A DNA stretch of 64,000 nucleotides, from NCBI GenBank assembly GCA_903632075.3, contig CAHIKZ030005440.1, forward strand, positions 594,501 to 658,500. Reading direction: 5' to 3'. This DNA comes from Acanthosepion pharaonis. Taxonomy: Eukaryota; Mollusca; Cephalopoda; Sepiida; Sepiidae. Each line of letters starts with the position of its first letter. Within the stretch, counting starts at the first letter, position 1. The notes below the pieces were generated by a model, which was not told the origin of the DNA, searched no databases, and saw only the letters and a program-made list of their open reading frames with translations. The position numbers and the translations under genes were made by a program. Of the stretch, positions 20,753 through 30,368 are shown one piece after another.

Positions 20753-21958
20753 CAGGGGTCGGCAATGTTGTTCATGATGACGGTCGTCTTCGAGTATAGA
20801 ATCCAGAGGTTAGCAGTGAATATTTCTAAGACAGTAGGAAAGCGTAGTTCAGGTTAGCAGTGGATATTTTGGTAAAAGTAGCAGAGCGTAGTTCTTCCTT
20901 CTGTTATCTCTTCGCCTGACAAGCTGGCACTGGACATTCGGATAGAGAAAACAAAATGGCCGCCTTTATACACGACGGATTGAATATTCTACGTCTTCTG
21001 ATTGGTTAACCTTCTATTGGTGGACTATAAAGTGAGTCAAGTCATTTGGGCTAGCTCACTAGTTACTATATATACACAAAAAACTGCAACAGGCAACTCA
21101 TTTGACCCCGCGGGCCGGATCGTGTTATAATGACGGGTCGCGGGCCGGACAAAGGCCATTAATGAAAAATTAAGGAAAATTACATATGCAAACCCCTGTC
21201 AACCTAAATATTTAAAACCATATGAAAATAAACATTGAGAAATCAGAAAAACAAAAGAAAATCTAAAATTAAAAAAACACCTAACAAAAATTACTTTTCC
21301 TCAAGGAACGTCAAAATACTTCAAAGTGAAAAAATTCAACCGAAGTGAAATGGATGAAATTATGACGTGTAGGTTTGAAACTGTTATTGAAAATTGTTCC
21401 ACAAACGAACCACACACACACACACACATCAAACAAAAACGAAGCACATATATCCATAAATACGAGTACAAATAGTTGCAAACATATACACTTACGTATG
21501 TACACATGCGGTATCATCCACACATTCATAAGGCATGTATGTATAATGCGCGTATGTTTAACTGTCTTTAGATTTCTGCTACCTCACATGTCAGTCCCTC
21601 CCTGGCCTCTTTCACTTTAGCGTTCCTTTCGCTTCTGTTATCTTTTAATGTAGCCAAGGGTCATAACAAATATGTATCTATTATTTGACATTAAACGTAG
21701 GCAACGCAACTTGGTAAAATAAGTCTCATGAAAGATAACTGGTAGATAGTCTAATATTTTTAGTGCACTGAGATGTGTAGACATTCTATGGAAAATGACA
21801 TATAACAAATTTCATTTGAAGGTCGACGTTATAGTTAAATTGAGAAGTGTTGACAGATCTCATGTTAAAAATAGAGTCATTGGTAATCAGGCTTGCGGGC
21901 CGGTCAAAATGCCTTCGCGGACCGAATCTGGCCCGCGGGCCGTAGGTTGCCGACCCTT
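20753..21958. mobile_element. hAT-like non-autonomous element
   Basis: The ends CAGGGGTCGGCAA (20,753) and TTGCCGACCCTTG (21,957) are inverted repeats (12 of 13). The flanking 8-mers GTGTAAAT and GAGTAGAT agree at 6 positions, compatible with an aged 8-bp duplication. Subterminal GCGGGCCGG-type words occur at both ends (21,110-21,145 and 21,893-21,940). The interior has no transposase but contains a CACACA tract at 21,412 and a 265-bp LTR-like segment. The Copia copy at 17.0-17.35 kb supplies the empty site. Confidence 0.75.
20775..21045 (-). repeat. Second copy of LTR-like segment inside the hAT-like element
   Basis: On the minus strand this reads TTTATAGTCCACCAATAGAA, AACCAATCAGAAGACG, GTCGTGTATAAAGGCGGCCA, then GAACTACGCTCTGCTAC and ACTCGAAGACGACCGTCAT. 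It parallels 7,980-8,240 nearly base for base, with some internal duplication (AGCAGTGRATATTT appears twice). It begins only about 20 bp inside the hAT terminus. Confidence 0.8.
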
Positions 21959-22215
21959 GGAGTAGATCATCAAAACCTAATCATAATCAAAATTGTATTC
22001 GAATTTTTTTCCCTGTAAATGTTTACTAAGAAGCCGGAGAAACTTTGACTAATTAAATGTGTGTAAGATTTCTCATCCGCTTTTTATAAATCCGTATAAT
22101 AACTTTATTTAAATTGCAACACAAATTTGTCTTTGCTTTTGTTGGTAATAAAATCCCTCCTACTGCTGGGTATATACTTCGCAGTCAATCGGTGCATTTA
22201 ACTTAAATTTAAAAC
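21959..22215 (-). pseudogene. Copia relic, part upstream of the hAT insertion
   Basis: ATCATAATCAAAATTGTATT followed by CGAATTTTTTTCCCTGTAAA parallels 17,285-17,325, giving the same YNPDYDW-type coding stretch on the minus strand. 22,135-22,200 instead resembles 19,800-19,870 (the post-RNase H region), so this piece is itself rearranged. Confidence 0.7.
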
Positions 22216-22683
22216 GATTAGGTGGAAAAACTTTTTTTGAAAATCATTTCACCTCAAACTATGCCGCAAGGACTCAAGATGTTGCAGTGAGTGAAAATGA
22301 AAGAAGACCGAAAATAGGGAAGATTGAGGTAAAGAAAAAAAAAGGGTTGAAGGAGATGGCGATTGACGTTGCATTTAAAATTTAGACTGTAGTTATAGAA
22401 CAAGTAAGCGAAAGAGTTCCAAATGTGGGAAATGCGAGAAAAACTCTTGGAGTAGTAGTGGTGGTTGTTTGTAGCTATTTGCATAGTAAAAGGATGGGAC
22501 CTAGTTGCCAATCGAGTATCACGTTTAAATTCGTGTACTCGGGGTACTAGGGAAAAAGCTCGTCAGAGCAGTTGCCATGAAAAGATTTGTAGAAAAGCCA
22601 GAGAGAAGCCAGCTCAGGTCGGTGAGAAAATAACTGAAGTCGTTATGCCAAGTCACAATCGATTTACATTACATTTCCCTCTT
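22216..22683. other. Unassigned DNA
   Basis: No domain or repeat copy recognised. Open frames on both strands (85 and 99 codons) overlap each other and look accidental. Confidence 0.35.
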
Positions 22684-23700
22684 TGGTTCGGTTTGGTTTA
22701 TTTTGTTTTACGACATATCAACAGCTCAATGGGTTATTTAATGCCGACAAGATTTTTAGGATAGGTTCTTAGGAATACAATATATATATTCTTTGTAAGA
22801 AATCAGTTTGTAGATCAGGTTTCATTGAGGTATTTTTGTAAAGTGGGTTTTTAGTCGAGAGTCTGACTTCATTGATGTATTCTTTTCAGTTTGTTAGGTC
22901 CTTTATCTTTCTAAAGTTGGGTTTATTTGGTTTTACAGCATATCAACATCTTAATGAGTTATTTAATGCCGAAAAGATTTTTAGGATAGGTTCGTATGAA
23001 TAGAATATGTATTCTTTGTAAGAAATCTGCTTGTAGATCAGTTTCCGTTGACGTATTTTTATAAAGAGGGTTTTTGTCTAGAGTCTGGTTTCATTGAGGC
23101 ATTCTTTTCAGTTACCTTTCTAAAGTTGGGTTTATTTTGTTTTATGGCATATCAGCACATCAATGGGTTATTTAATGCCGACAAGATTTTTTAGGATTGG
23201 TTCGTATGAATACAATATGTATTCTTTGTAAGAAATCTTTTTGTAAATGGGGTTTTGTCGGGTGTATGGTTTCATTGATGTATTCTTTTCAAATATACAG
23301 TTGGTAAAGAAATTGGTTTTATTGACATTCTCATTTGGGGTTATATTTTTTGGTAGAGTCCCACTGTTTTAAGATATAATATTATGTCATCCACTTTTGC
23401 TTTTAGAAAGACAAATACATGTTTATATTAGTATTTTCGTCTTGAGAGAGCAAAGCCTGAACACCCTGTTAATATATGTTTAATAGTGTATGTCATTTCA
23501 CATGCTTGGCCTACTGGTTTGGTTTATTGGATTATTTTGTTTTATGGTGTATCAACATCAATGGGTTATTTCACGCCGGTAAGATTTTTAGGATAGGTTC
23601 TTAGGAATACAATATATATTCTTTGTAAGAAATCACTTTGTAGATCATGTTTCATTGACATATTTTTATTAAGAGGATATTGGTTGAGAGTCAAATGTAT
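22684..23700 (-). repeat. Tandem/duplicated SINE-B 3' ends (period about 210-230 bp)
   Basis: The SINE-B tail word (AATGGGTTATTTAATGCCG or close) recurs near 22,728, 22,953, 23,163 and 23,558. Each is followed by AAGATTTTTAGGATAGGTTC, GAATACAATATRTATTCTTT, GTAAGAAATC and GTTTCATTGANGTATT. The first three are spaced 227 and 209 bp, so they form a tandem. The fourth comes after about 395 bp. This subfamily carries AGGATAGGTT instead of the usual ATTGCTGG. Confidence 0.75.
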
Positions 23701-23954
23701 TGCTGGTAATATTTTTCGAGATAATGATTTAATGATACAAATATTACTAATTAATCCATAGCTGGGGTAGAAGAGGTGGATTCATACCTATCCTCGAGGT
23801 ATTTGGGAAGTCACTTATCTGGGTACTGACGAGGCTTGACATTGCTTAACTTTGGTGATTGTACGGTAATCTGTGTTTCAACATGACGTAGCCGTTGTGG
23901 AGAGCCATGACCACCCACATTATGAACGGATAAAACATGTGAAAGTTTCATTTC
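23701..23954. other. Unassigned, with fragment of repeat D
   Basis: ATTAATCCATAGCTGGGGTA-GAAGAGGTGGATTC at 23,753-23,790 is the reverse of repeat D at 41.2-41.6 kb. The rest is unassigned. Confidence 0.45.
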
Positions 23955-24245
23955 GTTTATTTTGTTTTAACAGTATATCAATTTCAATGGGTTATTTAAT
24001 GCCTACAAGATTTTTATTGCTGGTAATGTTTTTTTTTTCCAAAATGTATTGCTGGCATTAAAATTTATTTTTATATGTTCATAGTGCTTTTACCCATTTT
24101 GGGGTTTAACTATTTGATTATAGCTTGGACTCTAACCTGTGCTACCACCCCTAGTAGACATGGGAACACCAATAATTAAGAGGTGGTTCCATGTTCCTCA
24201 AAACCTCCCGAACAGAGGCCTTGCTGCCGGATGTAAGTTTATCGT
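23955..24245 (-). mobile_element. SINE-B copy
   Basis: It has TTTTGTTTTAACAGTATATC, AATGGGTTATTTAATGCC, TTTATTGCTGGTAATGTTTT, TTCATAGTGCTTTTACCC, GGGAACACCAATAATTAAGA and GAGGCCTTGCTGCCGGATGT, the whole family order on the minus strand. Its head abuts a minus-strand LINE fragment. Confidence 0.75.
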
Positions 24246-24620
24246 CATACTCGGAACGCCTCATTTTTTGTGTGTGATGGAGTTTTACCCATCTGCAGAG
24301 GTGCAGTCGGCGTATTGTGAAGCTCCAGGCGACAGAGCAATTCCTTCTTTGGATTTTGTCAAGAATCTTGAGATATACAGAGGGACCAGCAGGCAAGATG
24401 TGGTAACAGTATCCAATGTATAAACGAATTATAGATTTGTAAATGTGCAAAATGGATTCTGACGAGAAATATTTTCTAGCACAACCCAGTGACCCAACTT
24501 TCCTTGCAGAAGATGCAGCCATGTTGAATAGCTAATTGCATCAAAGTCATTACAGACGAGAAACGGGCTGTGAGTAGAGAAAGTTTAATTGTAAACTGTT
24601 CCAGCTTTTTGCGAGTAACC
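24246..24620 (-). pseudogene. LINE reverse transcriptase C-terminal fragment
   Basis: The minus frame reads AASSARKVGSLGCARKYFSS, ESILHIYKSIIRLYIGYCYH and SVYLKILDKIQRRNCSVAW. This matches the post-RT region of Jockey/I-type LINEs (A.KK.G.L.R...YF, L..IY...IRP..EY, LD.IQRR). Related pieces are at 45.2 and 48.7 kb and in the tandem array at 52-54 kb. The frame then runs into the SINE-B copy, so it is truncated. Confidence 0.75.
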
Positions 24621-25020
24621 TTTCGCAACAAACCGGGCCTTGTATTCTTCATCGCAATTTTTATTCGTTTTAATAGTTCCCACCCTTTATTTAACAGTAA
24701 TACAAGGTTTATAGCGCAAAGCTGTAGGTGAGGATTAGGAAAGACTGGTCAGCACTGTCTATCCTATGCCAAGCTAAACCGATTAACGACCCATTCATTG
24801 TAACAAATTACACAATCACAAGAATTCGCCCTTCTCCATTCACTTACCAAAATACCTCATTTCGCAGGAGGACCTCATAATACACTCAAGATTATAAAAG
24901 ATTAAGTATCATTCATTTTTATCTCTTTTTTATGGCCCCGTGCCATTTTATATAATCATTGGCAGAAATGGTTGCTGAGACATTAGGTTTATAAGTCCCA
25001 AAAATTCATGCGCAGATGTC
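24621..25020. other. Unassigned DNA
   Basis: No motif recognised apart from generic AT-rich sequence. Confidence 0.35.
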
Positions 25021-25130
25021 CTCATGGACACATGTCTCAGTGGATAAAGGCGTTGGTTATATTCAGTGACTAGACCCAAAGAGTTGTTAGTTCCGTATCA
25101 GGCCACAGCGGTGGTAAGCCAAAACTTAGA
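25020..25130 (+). mobile_element. tRNA-derived SINE family C, degenerate
   Basis: TGTCTCAGTGGATAAAGGCG matches a pol III A box context. About 45 bp later, GACCCAAAGAGTTGTTAGTT then CCGTATCA is a degraded B box (consensus GGTTCRANNCC). The opposite-strand copy at 25.33-25.51 kb shares CCAATGG(A/C)TAAA.GCGTT and GACCCAAAGAGTTGT. Confidence 0.6.
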
Positions 25131-25324
25131 GTTAAATTAAAGGAAAATAACTGAGACATCCGGAAGAGGCAAAATAAAGGATTCGGTTCGAGATTTCAAT
25201 CACTTGAAGTAGCAAAGAAGATGAGGATAACAGTCCGAATGATGTAAATAATGCAGTAATTATAACACCTCATCTTACAGTTATTGGAGGAATTTACACT
25301 AGTTACATCTTTCATATTCAGCAC

Positions 25325-25515
25325 AGTCTAGTTCCACGTGCCATGCCTTTTCTGGATATCCTTGTTTTTCCTTTAGTAACTAAACTCTCAAGCTTTTTGT
25401 TCCTTTTCCTGTGACCAGGGATTGAACTTACAACTCTTTGGGTCAAGTCAGTTTTTTGGGTTCCTTCAACTAACGCTTTTAGCCATTGGACACAGAAGTC
25501 CGGAGCGTACAACGG
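25325..25515 (-). mobile_element. tRNA-derived SINE family C
   Basis: Read on the minus strand: CCGGACTTCTGTGTCCAATG, GCTAAAAGCGTTAGTTGAAG, GACCCAAAGAGTTGTAAGTT, CAATCCCTGGTCACAGG. The A box (TGTCCAATGGCTAAAAGCG) and B box (AAGTTCAATCCC) are about 65 bp apart, longer than a real tRNA body because of an insertion. It faces the copy at 25.02 kb. Confidence 0.65.
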
Positions 25516-25558
25516 CCGAATCGTCGTGAATATGGCAATAAAGAGGACAACAATTACA

Positions 25559-25561
<3 letters not shown>

Positions 25562-25614
<53 letters not shown>
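25562..25614. repeat. (TA)n microsatellite
   Basis: About 26 uninterrupted TA units between AATATAA and TCATTTG. Confidence 0.95.
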
Positions 25615-25616
<2 letters not shown>

Positions 25617-25689
25617 CATTTGAAATATTAGATTCAATAAGTATTAGATATATATTTTACAAAACAGCAAAAGTCTATAGTTGGTACCT

Positions 25690-26645
25690 CAACGAAATCA
25701 CAAAAATAAATTAAATAAAAATCATCATTCCGTGATGAAAATATGTTCCAAACGTAAGGAAAACAGTTTTATCGTCAAAATCTTTGTTAACAATATTTTT
25801 GAATATTTAATTGAGTATTTTTACTTTCTTTTTAGAACATTCGAAATTGATTAAAAATTTTGTTTTTCTTGTGTCGTCAGTTTTACTATATTTTAGCATA
25901 GCAAGTTTTAGCGTTTTTTTGCGGTGACAGACATTAATTTGGAAATTCTTGCATAAATCAAATAATTGTCAGATTTTAATGTAATTTTCAGAACATATTC
26001 ACAAATGAATTAAATTATTCTAGAAATATTTATTAATAGAAAATCTTGGTAAAAAATATTTTTTAACATGTATTTCACCAGCTTAATTTTATGAAAGTTT
26101 CAGAATTTCATCGAGATAATTTGTAGTGACTATATTAGAAGCAAAACACTTTGGAGAATTTAAATCACAGATTTTTTTTTTCGTTTTTGAAAAATCTGAC
26201 GCCGTCTTACTGGAAATTTATTCTAAATCGAAAGTAAAAAGGCAATAAAACAAGGACATTATTTAATTAAAGGCGCTTTTAATTGTTTTTATGAATAATA
26301 TATATTATGAACAATATTGTCTGAAGAAAATTTTTACGATGAAAAATGAACTTTTACAAGATTGGTTTTCATTTTATAAAAAAAAAATGAACTAAAAATT
26401 TGTAATATTTTTAAATATTTTAAAATTCAAGACAGATTGTTTTAAAGTAAAACTATATTTACTAATCATATATCGTGTAGCTTATTTCAATCTGAAAAAC
26501 ACGATTATTTAAAAAAAAAAGGAACTGTTTTTGTACGTGTAAAAACGTGCCGAATTTTAAAGATACGGTAGCCCATACAAGACACTATCAGAAAATAAGA
26601 GCGACAACTATAGTAAATTTAGAGCCAATATTATCTAATGAGATA
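25690..26645 (-). repeat. AT-rich dispersed repeat family X
   Basis: The reverse complement matches parts of 33.9-35.7 kb. For example, the + words ACGGTAGCCCATACAAGACA then CTATCAGAAAATAAGAGCGA mirror 34,030-34,095, and GGAAATTCTTGCATAAATCA followed by AATTGTCAGATTTTAATG mirrors 34,995-35,035. No coding potential is visible. The element type is unknown. Length and AT content would fit a non-autonomous transposon or long UTR. Confidence 0.6.
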
Positions 26646-26819
26646 ATGGCCATTGTCAAATGCATAAAGAAATAACAGAACCTTGTAACAAACAGAATTC
26701 ACAAAGTGCAATAAAAAGAAAAAAAAGGGCAAAAATGAAATAATATCAAGCGAGCAACCAAGATATGCAAAAGCAAATTCATAGGTTAGAAGGCAAAAAA
26801 GTATATAAACTACGAATTG

Positions 26820-27125
26820 GCGTCTTCACACAAAACCAATGTCTTACAAGTGAACGCCGTAGTCTGTCTTCGAGATAAGGCAGATCAGAACTCAGGTTAT
26901 TTACCTTAATCTACCCACAAGGCAGGATGTGGCACAAGGCCTTTTTATGTGGCACGATTCCGAGCCCGTAGGCTCGGGCTAAAATTTCCCCTAAGCTCCA
27001 CATATACGGGGTCGGTTTGTCTACCTCCCCAGATGAGAGATTGCCCGTAGGCATAGCTTCGTCTGAATTCTTCTTTGCCCGAAGTTGCGGGCCTGGCAAC
27101 GAACCGCTTGTCTCGGCAGATCTGG
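26820..27125 (-). repeat. Hairpin-repeat (family H) unit, minus strand
   Basis: On the minus strand: TGCC-TACG-GGCA (nested in the CAGACGAAG/CTCTCATCTG stem), GGTAGACAAACCGACCCCGT, a perfect CCGAGCC-TACG-GGCTCGG hairpin, AAAAAGGCCTTGTGCCACAT, CCTGCCTTGTGGGTAG. This unit has TACG where the 8.3-kb unit has GAAG. The loop changed while the stem is kept. It is a solo copy. Confidence 0.82.
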
Positions 27126-27289
27126 ACAAGTCAAATTGTAAACCGATTTTTTTTATTGGATAAGAAAAATACACCATCATGCATTTGTAGAATTATGCAT
27201 ATAAAAGAGGAGTGGCAAGTGTTTTGCAATCATTTCCTTGTCACTGTTGTTTTGGTTGTGCTGTGTTGAGTCTGGACCACAGTGGCCGA

Positions 27290-28290
27290 ATCTTCCCATC
27301 AAAATGAACCAATCGACACCCAGCTAACAACATCGGCTTGGACGGTAGATAGTTCTCAAAAGGGCCAGAATACTACAAGAGCCTAATACAGGAATACAAA
27401 GCACGACAGCCGACTTCAAGTCAAGAAAATTTATGGCTATCAGCAGGGTTGCAATGAAAGAGGTCCTAAAGGCCTTGAATATTGTGATCAAAGTGTTGGT
27501 CCGAAGATTCAATGCCATGTGGGGGCATCATGCTGATAACGAAGAGGCAGCGAAAATGTTAGCAGGAAGCATCCTCACCACCAAGATGTTCAGGCTCTAG
27601 ACAGAATACATGGGCACCCGGAAAACCCGGATAACTTTACATGGAGTGCCCGAGTATATCAATGAGGACCATTTGGGGGCTTTCTTTTCGGACTTCGAAC
27701 CAGTAGAAGGAGTATCCTCAATCAAAGGCAAGTCTAGCATTGACACCAGTTATTTTGAAGTCCTGGTGGCATTGAGTACCTCATTGAATTTAGGTCGGGT
27801 CAATGTTATAACTTGCGGCGGCCGGAACATTTTTAATGGTCGTCGACGGCCGCCACCTTCACTGCTGGGTCTGTGGTGCTGCCGGTCACTTGGCAAAGCC
27901 GTGTCCTACTAGGAATCCCGCATCAACAGCGCAGCCAACGCCAGAGTAGCCTAGGATGGAAGCATCAAAGATGGACCCCAGTTGTCCTGGCGAATGGACA
28001 GTGCTGATGAGGAGAGCCAAAGCGACAACTCGGCATCCCCATGAAGATGTCCAAGCAACATACAGCAGTAGCCTGAGCCGCAGTGTCATCAGCAGCAGCA
28101 AAAACCGAATTAATAACACAAGCAGCAGTAGCGAAAGTCGGAACAGCTGATGCAGCAACAACACAAGCAACAGTAGCAGCCAGAGCAGAAACAGCTGAAA
28201 GACAAGGAGTAAGAGATACAGCAAAAAGGGCAGCCCGACCAGAGGGGGAATGTCGACTTTTTCCGTCAGTTAGGGCCGTTCCTGGTTGAT
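27290..28290 (+). pseudogene. LINE ORF1 with zinc knuckle (second copy, frameshifted)
   Basis: Coding remnants run through several frames: NEEAAKMLAGSILTTKMFRL (27,540-27,600), then the open frame at 27,610 with RKTRITLHGVPEYINEDHLG and AFFSDFEPVEGVSSIKGK, typical of the RNA-binding domain in LINE ORF1. After a +1 frameshift, 27,863-27,904 encodes CWVCGAAGHLAKPC, a CX2CX4HX4C knuckle with all four ligands. 28,060-28,250 is repetitive (AAATT.A.VA..ETAE), an Ala-rich tail. It is a different subfamily from the 17.6-kb ORF1. A stem-loop typical of this LINE's 3' end follows at once (28,310), so ORF2 has been deleted. Confidence 0.78.
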
Positions 28291-28311
28291 TCGTCGCGCT
28301 TAGTCTTAATG

Positions 28312-28362
28312 GGGGACTAGAATGCCGTTCGCGTGAACGGAGCTAGTCTTGATTTTCCTTGA
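28312..28362 (+). other. LINE 3'-end stem-loop
   Basis: GGACTAG ... CTAGTC encloses CCGTTC-GCGT-GAACGG (28,325-28,340), followed by TTGATTTTC. The same architecture (GCTAG, GTTCGCGTAAAC, CTAGC, TTGATTTTC) follows the ORF2 remnant at 30.33 kb. It is likely the conserved 3' UTR hairpin that a LINE reverse transcriptase recognises; the role is inferred. Confidence 0.55.
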
Positions 28363-28440
28363 GTCCCCTTGAGCGCAACGGGGCGGTTTTCTGTGAACCC
28401 TCCATTCGTTAGACACTATTTGTTTTCCTCGTTATAGTGA

Positions 28441-28562
28441 TTTTTCAAGCGTAGCTTAGATGTGGCACAAGGCCGAACTTAGGGGGCACCCAGTGAGGAT
28501 CGAACTCACTACTCAGTCGTAATTGTTCTAGCGAGCCAAGCTTGCTAACCATTACACCGCCT
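28441..28562 (-). mobile_element. tRNA-headed SINE (family T) with target-site duplication
   Basis: On the minus strand the head has an A box, GGTGTAATGGTTAGCA, and a B box, GAGTTCGATCCTC. GGGTGCCCCCTAAG follows, then GGCCTTGTGCCACATC and a short tail. The A box equals that of animal tRNA-Gln genes, but the body diverges. CTCGTTATAGTGA (28,428-28,440) and CTCGTTATATGTGA (28,563-28,576) flank it as a duplication with one indel. The GGCCTTGTGCCACAT word is shared with the hairpin repeat and, in variant form, with the U4-headed SINE. Confidence 0.78.
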
Positions 28563-28902
28563 CTCGTTATATGTGAATAAGTGTTTTTCCTGGCCGTTTC
28601 CCGGCATTCTCTTTTCTTATGACCCATGTCATGGTTCCCAACCTCTCCAGTTTGTTTTTGTCCTCTTTATTTCACGGCTAGGTCAGAGTTTGATTTTTCC
28701 ATTCCGTTGTTTATTTTTTTTATCCTTCTCATTCCATTGGTGAGTGTGTTTCTTAATTTTGTCTATCGGCAGAATACACCGACCGCTCTTTTTATTTTGA
28801 GAGGTGGACGGGTCCTACTAACATTTCTTTTGGTTTCCTTTGAATGTTTTTCTGTATTTTAAGTTTCGTTTTCTGGGTACATCCCCATATCATTTCATGC
28901 TT
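28563..28902. other. Unassigned DNA between two SINEs
   Basis: T-rich on the + strand. It ends in CCATATCATTTCATGCTT (28,885-28,902), the left target-site duplicate of the next element. No coding motif. Confidence 0.4.
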
Positions 28903-29218
28903 GAGCTTTGCGCAGAGGCGGTACCGTAGCCGATGAGGATTCGGGGTGTCGGCTGCTCACTTGAGGGGCGTACACATCCTGATCCTTGCTGGTGGTATCA
29001 CGGCTGCGCTTAGCTCGGACTGGCTCTGATCAGCTATGACAAGCCAAGACTAGCTTAGACTAGTTCTGACCAGCTTGGACAAACTATGACAGGCCAAGAT
29101 CAGCTATGACTAGCTTAGACCAGCTATGACCAGCTTGAACAAGCTATAACCAGCGGTCCCCACGTTAAAAACTGACCTTGTGTCACAACCTGACTCAGTG
29201 GGGGGTCATGTAAATAAA
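28903..29218 (+). mobile_element. U4 snRNA-headed SINE, full length, 18-bp target-site duplication
   Basis: The element begins with G, then AGCTTTGCGCAGAGGCGGTA (28,904) and CCGTAGCCGATGAGGATT. This is the first 38 or so bases of U4 snRNA (known start AGCTTTGCGCAGTGGCAGTA) with about five substitutions. Weaker similarity continues to about 28,965. The body (28,990-29,155) is a degenerate 11-12-bp repeat of AGCTTGGAC/AGCTATGAC words. The 3' module has CCCCACGTTAAA, ACCTTGTGTCACAACCTGAC and AGTGGGGGGTCATGTAAATA. A perfect 18-bp duplicate, CCATATCATTTCATGCTT, flanks it at 28,885-28,902 and 29,219-29,236. So the 5' end of U4 is exactly the 5' end of the retroposed copy. It has no pol III promoter that I can see. 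Confidence 0.85.
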
Positions 29219-29236
29219 CCATATCATTTCATGCTT

Positions 29237-29560
29237 CATTGAATGATTTTTATATTTTTGTATAAAAAAAGAAAAAAAAAGGAGACATTCAACATTTATG
29301 AATTTTTATGTCATGGGGTGTTTTTGTAGGTCCCCAGTAAATATGTGGTATTGTGGTATATGTAGGATTGAATATTGAATGAGTTCTTGTGGTAAATAAA
29401 TAAATTGTATTTGCTGAATGGGTCGTGATCGTGATTAACTAGGACTAGGATAGATAGCAAAGACCAACCTCTCTCCAATTTTCCTTTGGCCATGTACCAC
29501 GATTATTGTATATTTTACAATAATAAATAAACAGTTGAATAAAGCTTTCTTAAAGCCCAC
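29237..29560. other. Unassigned DNA with Copia-tail-like fragment
   Basis: AT-rich. CCAACCTCTCTCCAATTTTC ... GGCCATGTACCACGATTATT (29,463-29,510) resembles the minus-strand sequence downstream of the Copia relic at 19,730-19,790 (TCTCCATTCCCCATTTCGGC in + orientation). No gene. Confidence 0.35.
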
Positions 29561-29935
29561 ACCCGCGTACTTTTGTCATTACACTTACCTCTTTTATTCA
29601 GCTGACCCTCATTCCCAGCGGGATGTCCTACACAAAAAGACAGAGCAGCCGAAGGAACAATGAGCGATGGGGCAGCGGTAGAAATATCCCGAGAAAATGT
29701 CCCCAGAAAGAGCAGAAGCAGCAACAATACAATGAGCTGCTTCAGCAACTAATAGAGATGCCAGAGGTGGACTTCATGGAGCCGTAGGTAGTGCCACTAC
29801 ATCGAGCTTTACAAAGAGCAAGGAATGATGGAAAAAAATTAAAAAGAGGAAAAGGAAGTCTGAACAAAGCAGGCCGAAGGCCATGACCCGGTCCGCTTCG
29901 CCACCTTTGTGGCTGGCTCGGCAGCATCAGAGTTG
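29561..29935 (+). other. Probable LINE-derived segment, unassigned frame
   Basis: Q/S/E-rich frames (for example AEGTMSDGAAVEISRENVPR) and CAGCAGCAAC words look like the low-complexity end of a LINE ORF1 followed by linker. It directly precedes the ORF2 end. I cannot place it firmly. Confidence 0.35.
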
Positions 29936-30337
29936 CGCTCTTTCTGGTATTGGCGCCAACGGCGGATTATCTAATCAACCCGAAGTTTTCGCTTACCTGG
30001 CGTTTGATTCGGAACGTGCTATCTCTCAATGACGTAGCTTTCAGAGATGGCTGGACGGATTTGACCGACTGCCTTCGGTGTGATCTTGGTTTAGAGAAAA
30101 CTGCTTCTTACTATTGTCCCCAGTTGCGTTCTTTCTATGATTATATAGGCGAGTTGACAGCTCCCGATCGGGGTGAAACGGATATTGCGGATGGAGGGAA
30201 TCTTGCGATACGAATGCAATTCTCATAATTATCCGTTCAGATTCTTTGGCCATCATCTCAAGATGAAGATCAGAACTGATCAAAAGCGTTTGTTATCGAC
30301 AGATTTTAGCGAAATGTTGGTAACTATGGCGAGCTAG
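29936..30337 (+). pseudogene. LINE ORF2 C-terminus with RT zinc-binding (zf-RVT) motif
   Basis: The frame at 29,950-30,228 reads FSLTWRLIRNVLSLNDVAFR, DGWTDLTDCLRCDLGLEKTA and SYYCPQLRSFYDYIGELTA. This matches the zinc-binding domain after the RT of many LINEs (SLxWRLxRNALPLND...DCPRCxxGLEETxxHAFYxC). The usual histidine is lost by a short deletion before SYYC. A frameshift near 30,215 leads to HNYPFRFFGHHLKMKIRTDQ, KRLLSTDFSEMLVTMAS and a stop at about 30,335, the normal C-terminal region. The 3' stem-loop follows. Confidence 0.8.
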
Positions 30338-30368
30338 GTTCGCGTAAACGAGGCTAGCCTTGATTTTC
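30330..30368 (+). other. LINE 3'-end stem-loop, second copy
   Basis: GCTAGGTTCGCGTAAACGAGGCTAGC forms an outer GCTAG/CTAGC stem and an inner GTT/AAC stem. TTGATTTTC follows, as at 28.31 kb. It sits right behind the ORF2 stop. Confidence 0.5.
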
